This document shows, piece after piece, positions 1 to 8,044 of a stretch of 64,000 nt of DNA. The notes beneath the pieces were generated by a model. The model saw nothing but the letters and a program-made list of their open reading frames with translations. It had not been told where the DNA came from and ran no database searches. Source of the stretch: Polyangium mundeleinium. GTDB lineage: Bacteria; Myxococcota_A; Polyangia; Polyangiales; Polyangiaceae. The number at the start of each line of letters is the position of its first letter. Position 1 is the first letter of the stretch. A program made the position numbers and the translations under genes. Location of the stretch: assembly GCF_028369105.1 (NCBI RefSeq), contig NZ_JAQNDO010000001.1, forward strand, positions 9,270,501 to 9,334,500. Reading direction: 5' to 3'.

Positions 1-543
1 CTGCACGGGCACCATCGCGAGCGCGCCGGCCTTCGACGCCTCGCCCAGGATCACCTGGATCTCCGTCTCCCCGGCGACGCGCACGTCGACCTGGATCTGC
101 ACGCTCCGGAGGCTGCCGTTCGCGTGGAGCGCGAGGCCGCGGTGCGCGACGGCGAGGTCGCGGCCCTCGTGGACCACGCGAATCATGGATTCGTCGGAGA
201 GCTCCCCGGGGGCCAGGGGAATCGCGAAATTGACGCGCTGAACGCCGGAGCCGCCCTGCCCGGCGACGAGGCGCACCGTCTCGGCGCGCGGCGCCGACAG
301 CGCGCTCTCGGCCTCGGCTTCCTCGACGTTCTCCTCGGACGCGGCCTCCGCGACGGTGTCCTCCGCGACATCTTCGTCGCTCCCCTCGTCGCCGTCCGTA
401 TCGCTCGTCGCGTCCGTATCGCTCTCGGCCGCCTCGATCCCGTCTTCCTGGGCGTCGTCCGCGGAGGCGACACACGAGGCCGTGGAGGCGGCGAGGAGGA
501 GGGCGAGCAGAGAAATACAAGAATTGGAATGATAACGGTGCAT
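1..543 (-). CDS. Secreted lipoprotein-like protein, N-terminal part (gene cut by window edge)
   Basis: The reading frame starts at the ATG at 543 and runs off the left edge with 181 codons visible. The first 24 residues form a signal peptide with a Leu/Ala-rich core ending TASC, so Cys24 may be lipidated, although Thr at -3 makes a weak lipobox. A very acidic Asp/Glu/Ala/Ser stretch follows (about residues 28-75). Then comes a domain with alternating hydrophobic residues that looks like a beta-rich extracytoplasmic domain. AAAGG lies about 8 bases before the start. No family was recognised. The export signal is seen in the sequence; an outer-membrane or periplasmic location is inferred. Confidence 0.7.
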   Translation of the reverse strand, partial: MHRYHSNSCISLLALLLAASTASCVASADDAQEDGIEAAESDTDATSDTDGDEGSDEDVAEDTVAEAASEENVEEAEAESALSAPRAETVRLVAGQGGSGVQRVNFAIPLAPGELSDESMIRVVHEGRDLAVAHRGLALHANGSLRSVQIQVDVRVAGETEIQVILGEASKAGALAMVPVQ

Positions 544-925
544 GGGTGCGCCTTTCAAAGGAGGTGTGCGAATGGCCGAGCCGGGCCGACGCGGTCGCCG
601 CGAGGACGAAGGCCAAACGAAGGATGCCGGTGCGCGCTTTCGGGGCCGAATGAGGCCGGCGCGTCAATCGGTGTCGGTCACGAGCAATTCAATGACAGGC
701 AGCCGGGACGTCGTCGAGATTTTTAATGGGAACGGCTGGACGCCGCGGGGCCGCGCATTACCAACCTCCACATTTATTTTCGGAAGCGACCCCACCGGAG
801 CGGCGTGGTTTGCCGGCACTCGCGGCATTCGTGCGCCAAGGCTGTGCTCGGCGCGCGCGCCCCCCGTGCGAAACATGCGCGGAATCCCACCGGACGCGCG
901 GTCCTTGACCCCTCCGCCCGCCCGG

Positions 926-1290
926 CGCTCGCCTTGGCGCGCAGCCCTTGCCCCCTCCGGCCGCCCGGCGTCCTCCTTGGCGCACAGCCAAAGCCCCCTC
1001 GGGTCACGCCGACATCTCTATGGCGCTTCGCCCAAGAGCCCCCGGGACCTCCGGACCTCTCCTTGGCGCACCGCCAAAGCCCACCCCGGACGCGCCGACC
1101 TCTCGGGGGCGCACCGCCAAGGCCCACCCCGGACGCGCCGACCTCTCGGGGGCGATTCGCCAATGCCCCCCTCGGACGCGCCGACCTCTCTTTGACGCGC
1201 CCCCAAAGCCGACCCGGGGCGCCCGGACCTCTCGTTGGCGCTTCGCCAAAGCCCACCGGGGCCGCGCAGACCCCTCGTCGGCGTATTTGC
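926..1290. repeat. 43-bp tandem repeat array, each unit carrying a small palindrome
   Basis: About eight degenerate direct units with an exact 43-bp spacing can be followed at anchor positions 926, 969, 1012, 1055, 1098, 1141, 1184, 1227 and 1270. Most units contain TTGGCG-N3-CGCCAA or a variant, a six-base-pair hairpin with a three-base loop (CAC or CTT), followed by a conserved GGACGCGCC-GACCTCTC stretch. As 43 is not a multiple of three, the repeat is not a protein repeat, and the open frames crossing it on both strands are by-products. The array ends about 90 bases before the next gene. The rest of the 544-1381 gap shows nothing else I can name. Confidence 0.8.
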
Positions 1291-1381
1291 ACGCCCTTTT
1301 CCGTCTCCGACGCACCGCGCGATTCTATTTGCTCTTTCGCGGTGGAGGCGACATCGAGTAGCCGAAGCCTCGGAGGTATCG

Positions 1382-1837
1382 ATGCCCGTCCAGTCCCACC
1401 GGCGCCCGGAGCTACGCGCATCCGTCGTAAAGTTGCTCGAAACCCTCGTCCCCGCCGTACGAGACGGAGGCGAGGTGCCGCTGCTCTCCATCGTGCAGAG
1501 CGTCGCAGGCGATCGATTGAAGCCCGAGGTCCAAAAACACCTCGAAGCCCGCGGCAACGCCGTCTTCCGGCGCGAAGGCACGACGATGACCTTCTCCAAC
1601 GAAGGCCCCGCCCTGCGCATCCCCCTCAAGCGATTCGACCTCCGCATCGCCGCCCGCGTCACCGGTGAGGCCCGCCTCGTCGAAGGCGGCGCCACGCTGC
1701 GCTTCCGCGGCGCCGAGACGCTGAGCGCGAGCAAATTCCTCTTCTCCGTGCGCCTCGAAGGCATCGAAGCCACCGACCAGCGAATTCTCGTCGACATGGA
1801 AGGCGACTCCTTCGACCAAGTCTTCGAACTGGTCTAG
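1382..1837 (+). CDS. Conserved-looking protein of unknown function, 151 aa
   Basis: The ATG at 1382 was chosen because GGAGGT sits 6 bases upstream; longer in-frame versions would translate the 43-bp repeat array. The product has no signal peptide or membrane segment. It begins with a basic helix-like stretch (about 1-20) and a helical part containing LLETLVPAVRDGG. A segment of alternating hydrophobic and charged residues then suggests beta strands (FDLRIAARVTGEARL, about 80-100; SKFLFSVRLEGIEA, about 115-135). It ends in an acidic tail. I do not recognise a family. It appears monocistronic, with the haem protein gene 228 bases downstream. Confidence 0.65.
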   Translation: MPVQSHRRPELRASVVKLLETLVPAVRDGGEVPLLSIVQSVAGDRLKPEVQKHLEARGNAVFRREGTTMTFSNEGPALRIPLKRFDLRIAARVTGEARLVEGGATLRFRGAETLSASKFLFSVRLEGIEATDQRILVDMEGDSFDQVFELV

Positions 1838-2065
1838 GTAAGAGCGCCCCCCTCTGACATCTGCGTCATAGCGGCGCCGGCTGGCACATCGTTTCCCGCC
1901 CAGCGCGAACCCTCTTTCACGGTCACACGCGCCTCCCCCCGAAGTGGAGCCCCGCACCCCGATTCGGATTCCGTTTCATGTCCGCGCAGTTGGCGCGAAC
2001 CCCGGAAGCGGCGAGAATCCGACAGAGGTTGGCTTCTTATTTGCCAGGCGAAGCGCGGAGGCCTC

Positions 2066-3868
2066 ATGCGAACCCATCTTCGACGCCCGCTCGCCCTGCT
2101 CCTCGTCTCCCTCGCCGGCGCCAGCATCGCCGCCGGATGCTCCGGCATCGACGATACCTTCGTCCCCAACCAGGACATCGCCGTCGCCGCCGTCTCGCCC
2201 CCTGCCATCTCAGGTGGCACCCTCGCCATCGCAGGTGACGGTCACACCGCCATCGCCGCCGACCCAGACCGCGACATGGTCTGGATCGTGGACCTCGAAG
2301 CCGGCACGCTGAAAGCCAAGGTCGCCCTCGAAGAAGGCGACGAGCCCGGGCGCGTCGCCTTCGACAAGAGTGGCCGCGCCCACGTGGCGCTGCGCTCCGG
2401 CGGCGCCGTCGCCACGATCGACGTGGCCAGCGGCAAGCTGGTCGAGCGTCGCCAAGTCTGCGCGACGCCGCGCGGCATCGCCTACGAGGCCTCCTTCGAC
2501 CGCCTCCACGTGGCATGCAACACGGGCGAACTCGTGACGCTGCCGGCAAGCGGCGGCGCGGCGACGCGCGTGGTGAAGCTCGGCCGCGACCTGCGCGACG
2601 TGGTGGTGGACGGCAACAGGCTGCTCGTGAGCCGCTTCCGCTCCGCCGAGGTGCTCGTCGTGGGCCTCGAAGGGAAGATCATCCAGCAAGAAAAGCCGGC
2701 CCCGGTGAAGACCTTCGACCCGTTCACCGGCGGAGAGGCGAGCTTCGAGCCAGCCGTGGCATGGCGCATGGTGTCCCGGCCGAACGGCGGCGCACTGATG
2801 GTGCACCAGCGCGCGTCATCCTCGCCGGTGGTGATCGAGCAGCCCGGCGGCTACGGCAGCGGCGGCGGCTGCGACGGGAGCATCGTGCAAACGACGGTGA
2901 CCGAGGTGGAGCCCGGCAACGAGGAGGTGCCGATCGTGATCCCGCCCCTCGGCGCCGCGTCGCTCTCCGGCACGGCCCTGCCCGTCGACATCGCAATCGC
3001 CCCGAACCAGGACGAGGTGACGATCGTCGCCGCCGGCAACAACGCAATCCTGCGAACGTCGCGGGCCTCGATCACGGTCGGCGAGCCGACGGGCTGCGAT
3101 CCGTCGTTCAGCGAGCAGGTGCCCGGCCAGCCGATCGCCGCGCAATACTGGGGCGACGGTGAGCTCGCGGTGCAACTGCGCGAGCCCGCGGCGATCTACC
3201 TGCCGAACACGCAGCAGATGATCAATCTGCCCGGCGAGACCCGCAAGGACACGGGCCACGACGTGTTCCACAGGAGCGCGAACGGCTTCAGCTCACTCGC
3301 CTGCGCCTCCTGCCACCCGGAAGCGATGGATGACGCCCGGACCTGGAACTTCAACCCGATCGGGCCGCGTCGCACGCAGTCAATCCGCGGCGGCATCCTG
3401 GCCACGGCGCCGCTGCACTGGGACGGCGACATGGAAGACCTCGGCCACATCATGAGCGAGGTGTTCGTGAACCGAATGGGCGGGACGCAACTCGGCCCGC
3501 GTCAGTCGCGTCTCGTCGGTCGCTGGATCGACGCACAACCCGTGCTGCCGAAAGCCGAGGTCGCCGACACGACGGCCGTGGAGCGCGGCAAGGAGCTCTA
3601 CTTCGACGCAAAGGTGGCCTGCGCAAGCTGCCACAGCGGCGCCAAGCTGACGAACAACGACTGGGCCGACGTAGGCACGGGCAAGGCCTTCCAGGTGCCC
3701 ACCCTGATGGGCCTCGCCGACCGCGCTCCCTTCATGCACGACGGCTGCGCCCCCACCCTGCGCGACCGCTTCAGCCCCGCCTGCGGCGGCGGCGACAAGC
3801 ACGGCGTGACGTCCCATCTGACCCCCGCCCAGGTCGACGACCTCGTGGCGTACCTCGAGACGCTGTAG
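2066..3868 (+). CDS. Dihaem c-type (MauG/cytochrome c peroxidase-like) lipoprotein with N-terminal beta-propeller-like region
   Basis: The 600-residue product begins with a lipoprotein signal peptide ending AAGC, with Cys25 as lipidation site. Residues about 35-390 look like YVTN/beta-propeller repeats (VAVAAVSPPAISGG, HTAIAADPDRDMVWIVDL). The C-terminal third carries two CxxCH haem c sites, Cys413-Cys416-His417 and Cys519-Cys522-His523, and ends with the FMHDGC/LTPAQVDDLVAYL pattern typical of dihaem cytochrome c peroxidase/MauG relatives. GGAGG precedes the ATG. It probably sits on the cell surface or in the periplasm and handles electrons or peroxide; its substrate cannot be read. It is followed by the structured repeat cassette at 3890, which may end its transcript. 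Confidence 0.85.
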   Translation: MRTHLRRPLALLLVSLAGASIAAGCSGIDDTFVPNQDIAVAAVSPPAISGGTLAIAGDGHTAIAADPDRDMVWIVDLEAGTLKAKVALEEGDEPGRVAFDKSGRAHVALRSGGAVATIDVASGKLVERRQVCATPRGIAYEASFDRLHVACNTGELVTLPASGGAATRVVKLGRDLRDVVVDGNRLLVSRFRSAEVLVVGLEGKIIQQEKPAPVKTFDPFTGGEASFEPAVAWRMVSRPNGGALMVHQRASSSPVVIEQPGGYGSGGGCDGSIVQTTVTEVEPGNEEVPIVIPPLGAASLSGTALPVDIAIAPNQDEVTIVAAGNNAILRTSRASITVGEPTGCDPSFSEQVPGQPIAAQYWGDGELAVQLREPAAIYLPNTQQMINLPGETRKDTGHDVFHRSANGFSSLACASCHPEAMDDARTWNFNPIGPRRTQSIRGGILATAPLHWDGDMEDLGHIMSEVFVNRMGGTQLGPRQSRLVGRWIDAQPVLPKAEVADTTAVERGKELYFDAKVACASCHSGAKLTNNDWADVGTGKAFQVPTLMGLADRAPFMHDGCAPTLRDRFSPACGGGDKHGVTSHLTPAQVDDLVAYLETL

Positions 3869-3888
3869 AGAGAGAGGGAGAGGTTGGG

Positions 3889-3990
3889 GCTTTGCCCCAA
3901 ACCCCAGCAGGGGGCTGTCCGCCCCCTGCACCCCGGACCAGGCACGGCCTGGACCGGGGACGGAGAAACCGCGCAACGCGCGGTTTCTCC
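3889..3990 (+). repeat. Multi-hairpin repeat cassette, copy 1
   Basis: There are four consecutive hairpins. TTGGGGC-TTT-GCCCCAA lies near 3890. GCAGGGGGC-TGTCC-GCCCCCTGC lies at 3907-3929. The conserved core GGACCAGGCACGGCCTGG lies within 3933-3956, whose 24 bases are identical in all three copies. A perfect 13-bp stem GGAGAAACCGCGC with loop AAC and its exact complement lies at 3962-3990. Copies 2 (9437) and 3 (4142-4310, inverted) keep the order, the TGTCC loop and the core, but have different stem sequences that still pair. It lies just after the dihaem gene, so it could act as a terminator or 3' stabiliser, or be a mobile repeat. Confidence 0.8.
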
Positions 3991-4029
3991 GACGGGCCCG
4001 TGGCAAGACCACGAGCAACCCCGCCCACC

Positions 4030-4121
4030 AAGACCGCAGCGCCGCACCAGCCAAGACAGCAGCGCTGCGCCAACCAAGACAGCAGCGCTGCGCCAACCAA
4101 GACAGCGGCGCTGCCCTACAT
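4030..4121. repeat. 23-bp tandem repeat, four units
   Basis: The phrase AAGAC begins at 4030, 4053, 4076 and 4099, an exact 23-bp period. The middle units read AAGACAGCAGCGCTGCGCC plus AACC, and each contains the self-complementary GCAGCGCTGC. The array lies between two hairpin cassettes in opposite orientation (3889-3990 and 4142-4310). The whole block therefore resembles a small composite repeat element with inverted ends. No reading frame here is credible. Confidence 0.8.
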
Positions 4122-4141
4122 GCTAGGGACGCTTTCCCTGT

Positions 4142-4310
4142 CGACAGCGCGCATCGCGCGCTGTCGTCCTCGGTCCAGGCCGTGCCTGGTCCGGGTCCAG
4201 GGGTGGACAACCCCGGGGTTTGGGGCGTAGCTCGGCTTGCCGAGCGTAGCCCCATCGTTGAACAGACGGGGTCCGGGGTGAAACCCCGGCGCCACGCCCC
4301 CAACGCGGAC
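4142..4310 (-). repeat. Multi-hairpin repeat cassette, copy 3 (inverted)
   Basis: Read on the minus strand, it carries CCGGGGT-TTC-ACCCCGG, GCTCGGC-AA-GCCGAGC, a TGTCC-loop hairpin near 4200-4220, and the same 24-base core as copies 1 and 2 (4171-4194). Last is an 11-bp stem CGACAGCGCGC-GAT-GCGCGCTGTCG (4142-4166). The loop GAT matches copy 2, while the stem sequence differs from both other copies yet pairs perfectly. With copy 1 it forms an inverted pair around the 23-bp array. It lies just upstream of the gene starting at 4377. Confidence 0.75.
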
Positions 4311-4376
4311 GCAAGTTTTTTGCGCGTCCCGTCGGATCCTCGTCATGGGGCGCGTGATTGGGTAGACTCCCGAGGC

Positions 4377-6275
4377 GTGAACGTCGAACAACGAATCGCG
4401 GCGCTGGAAGCGCTCCTTGACAAGGTTCAGAAGAACGCCGCGTTGCCTCGGCCTGAGCGGGCTGGGCTCGGCTTGCTCGCGGTGAGGCCGGGGGACGACG
4501 TGGTGGGCGCCCCGATCCCTGCGATCGCTGAGGCGGCGACGCCCATCGCCACCAAGAAGCCCGACATCGGCGAGGATCTTTGGGACGACGCGCCTGCGAA
4601 TGCGCCGCCGCCGAAGGCTGTTGCCATCGCGGCTCCGCTGCCTGGCCTCAAGGAGGGCACGCCGAAGACGCCGCCGGCGGTCCCGGCCAAACCTGCGCCT
4701 GCGGCTGCCAAGCCGGCTGCTGTGCCGGGTCCGAAGCCGATCACGCCGGTCACGACGGGCGCGAAGCCGGCGGCCGTTGCGCCGACGGCTGCCAAACCTG
4801 CGGCTGTGCCGGGCCCGAAGCCCATCTCGCCCGTCACCACGGCTGCGAAGCCGGCTGCGACGCCGCCTGCCACGCCTGCGGCGACCAAGCCCGCGGCTGC
4901 GATGCCCAAGCTCGCGACGCCTGCGGCGACGCCCATCACGACGAAGCCGGCGGTCAAGCCGGTGGATGAGCTCAAGAGGACGATTCCTGGTGTCGGCGAT
5001 GGGGACGAGGCGGGTGATTCCCGTCCGCCGCCGCTTCAGGACGCGGATGCGATCACGGCGCCGCTCGCGCTTGCGCCTGAGCAGATCGAGGCCCTCATCG
5101 GGACCGACAAGAAGCCGGAGATCACGAGCACGGGCTTGCCCTCGGCGATCGTCGAGGATGGCGACGGCGACGATGCCGAGCCGACGAAGCTCTTCGAGCC
5201 TGCTTCGACGTCGAAGCCGAGCGCGGCGCTCTTGGGTGCCCTCGTGAAGCCCGAGCCCGAGAAGAAGCCGGTGTCCGAGCGGAAGCCGGTCGTCGAGACG
5301 AAGCCCGAGCCTGAGGCTGTTGTCGAGATCGAGACGAAGCCCGCGTCCGAGAAGAAGCCGGAGCCTGCGAAGAAGCCCGAGCCCGAGGCCGCCGCGATCG
5401 AACTCGAGGCAGCCGAGCCGGAGACGCTGCCCGCGTCCGAGAAGAAGCCGGAGCCTGCGAAGAAGCCCGAGCCCGAGGCCGCCTCGATCGAGCTTGGCGC
5501 TGCGGAGCTCGAGCCGAAGCCGGAGTCGGAGAAGAAGCCGGTCGCGAAGCCGCCGCTCCCGCCGAAGAAGCCCGAGGCCGAGAAGAAGCCTGTCGTCGAG
5601 ACGAAGCCGCCGGTCGAGAAGAAGCCGCCGGTCGAGAAGAAGCCTGTCGTCGTGGCGAAGGAGCCCGAGGAGACGAAGCCGACGCAGGAGCCGAAGAAGG
5701 GTTTGCCCGGGTGGCTGCTCGTCGCCGCGGCGCTCTTGCTCATCGGCGCGGGCGTGTTCGTCGCGATGCAGAAGGGCTGGATCCCTGGCGTGGCGCAGCC
5801 CGGAACGACGGGCGGCGCCGTGACGCCTCCGCCCACGCCCACCGAGACGGAGAAGGCAGCGCCTCCGCCCACGCCCACGGACACCGCGGGGACCGCGCCG
5901 GCGCCCACGGACAGCGCTGTGGCGGCTCCGCCTGGGAGCGCGTCGGCCGCGCCTGCGGGCAGCGCTTCGGCCGCGCCTGCGGCGAGCGCGAGCGCTGCGC
6001 CGACGGCGGAAGCGCCGCCGGCGAAGGATCCGGCGACGTTGCCCCCGACGCGCGGGGTCCTGACCGTCAGCTCGAACAAGGCGGCGCTCGTGTTCTTGAC
6101 CGGCAAGCTGGTCGGGAACACAGGCGAGGCGCTCGAGGTCGACTGCGGTCCGAAGTTCGTCCGCCTCGCCGAGCTCGGCGAGACGAACCCGACGAAGGCC
6201 AAGTGGCTCACGCCGGGTCAGTCGGCCGTGATCAACTGCCAGAAGGCGAACACCGTCACCATCAACGTGCCCTGA
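4377..6275 (+). CDS. Bitopic membrane protein with long E/K/P-rich spacer and C-terminal extracytoplasmic domain
   Basis: The GTG at 4377 gives 632 residues beginning MNVEQRIAALEALLDKV, a probable short coiled coil. Longer in-frame versions would translate the hairpin cassette. Residues about 60-190 are an Ala/Pro/Lys repeat region. About 285-440 is a charged low-complexity spacer (PEPEKKP, KKPEPAKKPEPEAA) containing a direct repeat of about 30 residues (90 bp). One transmembrane helix at about 443-465 (WLLVAAALLLIGAGVFVAM) is followed by a Pro/Thr/Ala/Ser linker. A small compact domain closes the protein (about 560-632, LTVSSNKAALVFLTGKLVG) and resembles PEGA-type beta domains. The architecture suggests a cytoplasm-to-periplasm structural or signalling link, but the function is unknown. 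Confidence 0.65.
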   Translation: MNVEQRIAALEALLDKVQKNAALPRPERAGLGLLAVRPGDDVVGAPIPAIAEAATPIATKKPDIGEDLWDDAPANAPPPKAVAIAAPLPGLKEGTPKTPPAVPAKPAPAAAKPAAVPGPKPITPVTTGAKPAAVAPTAAKPAAVPGPKPISPVTTAAKPAATPPATPAATKPAAAMPKLATPAATPITTKPAVKPVDELKRTIPGVGDGDEAGDSRPPPLQDADAITAPLALAPEQIEALIGTDKKPEITSTGLPSAIVEDGDGDDAEPTKLFEPASTSKPSAALLGALVKPEPEKKPVSERKPVVETKPEPEAVVEIETKPASEKKPEPAKKPEPEAAAIELEAAEPETLPASEKKPEPAKKPEPEAASIELGAAELEPKPESEKKPVAKPPLPPKKPEAEKKPVVETKPPVEKKPPVEKKPVVVAKEPEETKPTQEPKKGLPGWLLVAAALLLIGAGVFVAMQKGWIPGVAQPGTTGGAVTPPPTPTETEKAAPPPTPTDTAGTAPAPTDSAVAAPPGSASAAPAGSASAAPAASASAAPTAEAPPAKDPATLPPTRGVLTVSSNKAALVFLTGKLVGNTGEALEVDCGPKFVRLAELGETNPTKAKWLTPGQSAVINCQKANTVTINVP

Positions 6276-6305
6276 GGGCCGCCGCGCGAGCGGCGCACGT
6301 GCGAG

Positions 6306-6345
6306 GAAGCCTCGAGGTCCCCAGGCCTCGGGGCTTCTTCGTTTC
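6306..6345 (+). terminator. Intrinsic-type terminator
   Basis: GAAGCCTCGAGG (6306-6317) pairs with CCTCGGGGCTTC (6326-6337), a 12-bp stem with one T-G wobble and an 8-base loop, followed by the T-rich TTCGTTTCG. It lies 31 bases after the stop of the preceding gene and before the aldehyde dehydrogenase gene, so it probably separates the two transcripts. Confidence 0.7.
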
Positions 6346-6394
6346 GAACGCGGGTGGCGCGGAGCCGCAGGCGGAATGGTAGGCTCCGCGCCGC

Positions 6395-8044
6395 ATGGAC
6401 GTGCAGCAAGATGGGCAGGCGGCCGAGGCGCAGGACGCCCCGGAGACGAACGAGACCAACGAGACGGGCGAGGCCAGCGCGCCAGAGGCGCCTCGAGCGC
6501 CGCAGGCGACGACGGGGGCGAGCGGCCCCTTCCCGACGCAAAGCCCGCTCGATGGATCCGCCCTGCCGGCCGTGACGGCGACGTCGGCGAGCGAGGTCCC
6601 GGCGCTCGCCCGCAAGGCGCGCGAGGCGCAGCAGGCGTGGGCCACGAAGACCGCGCGGGAGCGGGCGAGCGTGATCGCGCCCGTGAAGCAGCGGATCCTC
6701 GCGCGCGCCGAGGAGATCGCGGACCTCGTGCACCGCGAGTGCGGCAAGCCCGTCGAGGAGGCGGCGCTCGCCGAGGTGCTGCCGAACGCGGACCTCGTCG
6801 AGTACTGGACCGACGCGATCGAGGAGCTGCTCGAAGGCACGACGGTCGAGTTCGATCCGCTCTCGTATCCCGGGAAGATCGGCCGGATCCACAAGGCGCC
6901 GCGCGGGCTCGTCGGGCTCGTGACGCCGTGGAACTACCCCGTGGCGATCCCGCTTCGAACGATCGTGCCGGCGCTGCTCGCGGGCAACGCGGTGCTCTTC
7001 AAGCCGAGCGAGATCACGCCGCGGGCAGGCGCGCTCGTGGCGTCGCTCTTCGAAGGGCTCTTGCCGGAGGGGCTGCTCGCGCTCGTGCAAGGCGGCGGGG
7101 ACGTGGGCGCGGCGGTCGTCGACGAGGCGGACGTCGTGGTGTTCACGGGCAGCGTGGCGACGGGGAGGCGCGTGGCCGTGCGCTGCGCGGAGCGGCTGAT
7201 CCCGTGCTCGCTGGAGCTCGGCGGCAAGGACGCGGCCATCGTGCTCGCCGACGCGCTGGTCGAGCGGACGGCGAACGGCATCGTCTGGGGCGCGTTCACG
7301 AACGCCGGGCAGAACTGCGCGTCGATCGAGCGCGTGTACGTGGATCGGAAGATCGCGGACAAGATCGTGCCGCGCATCGTGGAGCTGACGAAGAAGCTCG
7401 AGCCGGGCCGCGATACGGCGGTGCTGACGACGTCGCGGCAGTGCGACATCGTGCGGCGTCACCTCGCGGAGGCCGAAGCCGCCGGGGCCGAGGTGCTCGC
7501 CGGCGGCGCGCCCGAGGCAGGATCGCTCGCGTTCGCGCCGACCGTCGTGAAGCTCGAGCACGAGGACACGCCGCTGCTGCGGGAGGAGACGTTCGGGCCG
7601 ATCCTGCCGATCGTGCTCGTGGACGGCGTGGAGGACGCGATCACGCGGGTGAACGCGTCGACGTTTGGTCTCACGACGAGCTTGTGGACGCGGCGCGTGG
7701 GCGCGGCGCACGCGATGGCGCGGCGCCTGAAGACGGGCGTGGTGACGATCAACAACCACGGCTTCACGGCAGCCGTGGCCGCGGCGCCCTGGACGGGCAC
7801 GGGCGAGAGCGGGTACGGCATCACGAACAGTCCGCACGCCCTGGGCGAGCTGACGCGGCCGCAGTTCGTGCTCGAAGACCGCAACAAGGCCGCGCGCGAG
7901 CTCTGGTGGTACCCCTACACGCCCGTGCTGCGCAAGATCGCCTTCGCGATGGCGCGCGTGCGGGGTGGGGCGGGCTTGTTCGGCCGGATCGCCGCGGTCT
8001 TCGAGCTCGTCGCTGCGCTGCCGAAGCGCCTGCTCGGAGGATGA
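6395..8044 (+). CDS. Aldehyde dehydrogenase (NAD(P)+-dependent, ALDH superfamily)
   Basis: The ATG at 6395 gives 549 residues. Residues 1-45 are an acidic low-complexity extension rare in this family. The ALDH fold follows with TPWNYPV, KPSEITP, FTGSVATGR, the general-base Glu274 (LELGGKD) and the catalytic Cys308 (NAGQNCAS), a spacing of 34 as in characterised enzymes. The ETFGP motif is also present. About 60 extra residues after the core end in a hydrophobic amphipathic helix that could anchor the enzyme to the membrane. It should oxidise an aldehyde to a carboxylate, but the substrate cannot be told. Its stop overlaps the surE start (ATGA), so the two are probably co-translated. Confidence 0.9.
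   Translation: MDVQQDGQAAEAQDAPETNETNETGEASAPEAPRAPQATTGASGPFPTQSPLDGSALPAVTATSASEVPALARKAREAQQAWATKTARERASVIAPVKQRILARAEEIADLVHRECGKPVEEAALAEVLPNADLVEYWTDAIEELLEGTTVEFDPLSYPGKIGRIHKAPRGLVGLVTPWNYPVAIPLRTIVPALLAGNAVLFKPSEITPRAGALVASLFEGLLPEGLLALVQGGGDVGAAVVDEADVVVFTGSVATGRRVAVRCAERLIPCSLELGGKDAAIVLADALVERTANGIVWGAFTNAGQNCASIERVYVDRKIADKIVPRIVELTKKLEPGRDTAVLTTSRQCDIVRRHLAEAEAAGAEVLAGGAPEAGSLAFAPTVVKLEHEDTPLLREETFGPILPIVLVDGVEDAITRVNASTFGLTTSLWTRRVGAAHAMARRLKTGVVTINNHGFTAAVAAAPWTGTGESGYGITNSPHALGELTRPQFVLEDRNKAARELWWYPYTPVLRKIAFAMARVRGGAGLFGRIAAVFELVAALPKRLLGG

Noticed and set aside
572-1195. Plus-strand frame behind a perfect AAGGAGG (558-564)
   Set aside because: The frame is Arg/Pro/Ala-rich, has no recognisable domain, and runs through the 43-bp non-coding repeat array. 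The AAGGAGG lies in the leader of the minus-strand lipoprotein gene.
926-1290. CRISPR-like array
   Set aside because: The units are contiguous with no unique spacers, and no cas genes are present.
774-1421. Long minus-strand frame across the 43-bp array
   Set aside because: Open frames here exist on both strands and several phases because the repeat lacks stops. A 43-bp period changes phase every unit, so a conserved protein is not possible.
1881-1900. TGGCAC resembling a sigma54 -24 element before the dihaem gene
   Set aside because: There is no TTGC at the required -12 spacing. The same holds for TGGCAC near 15527.
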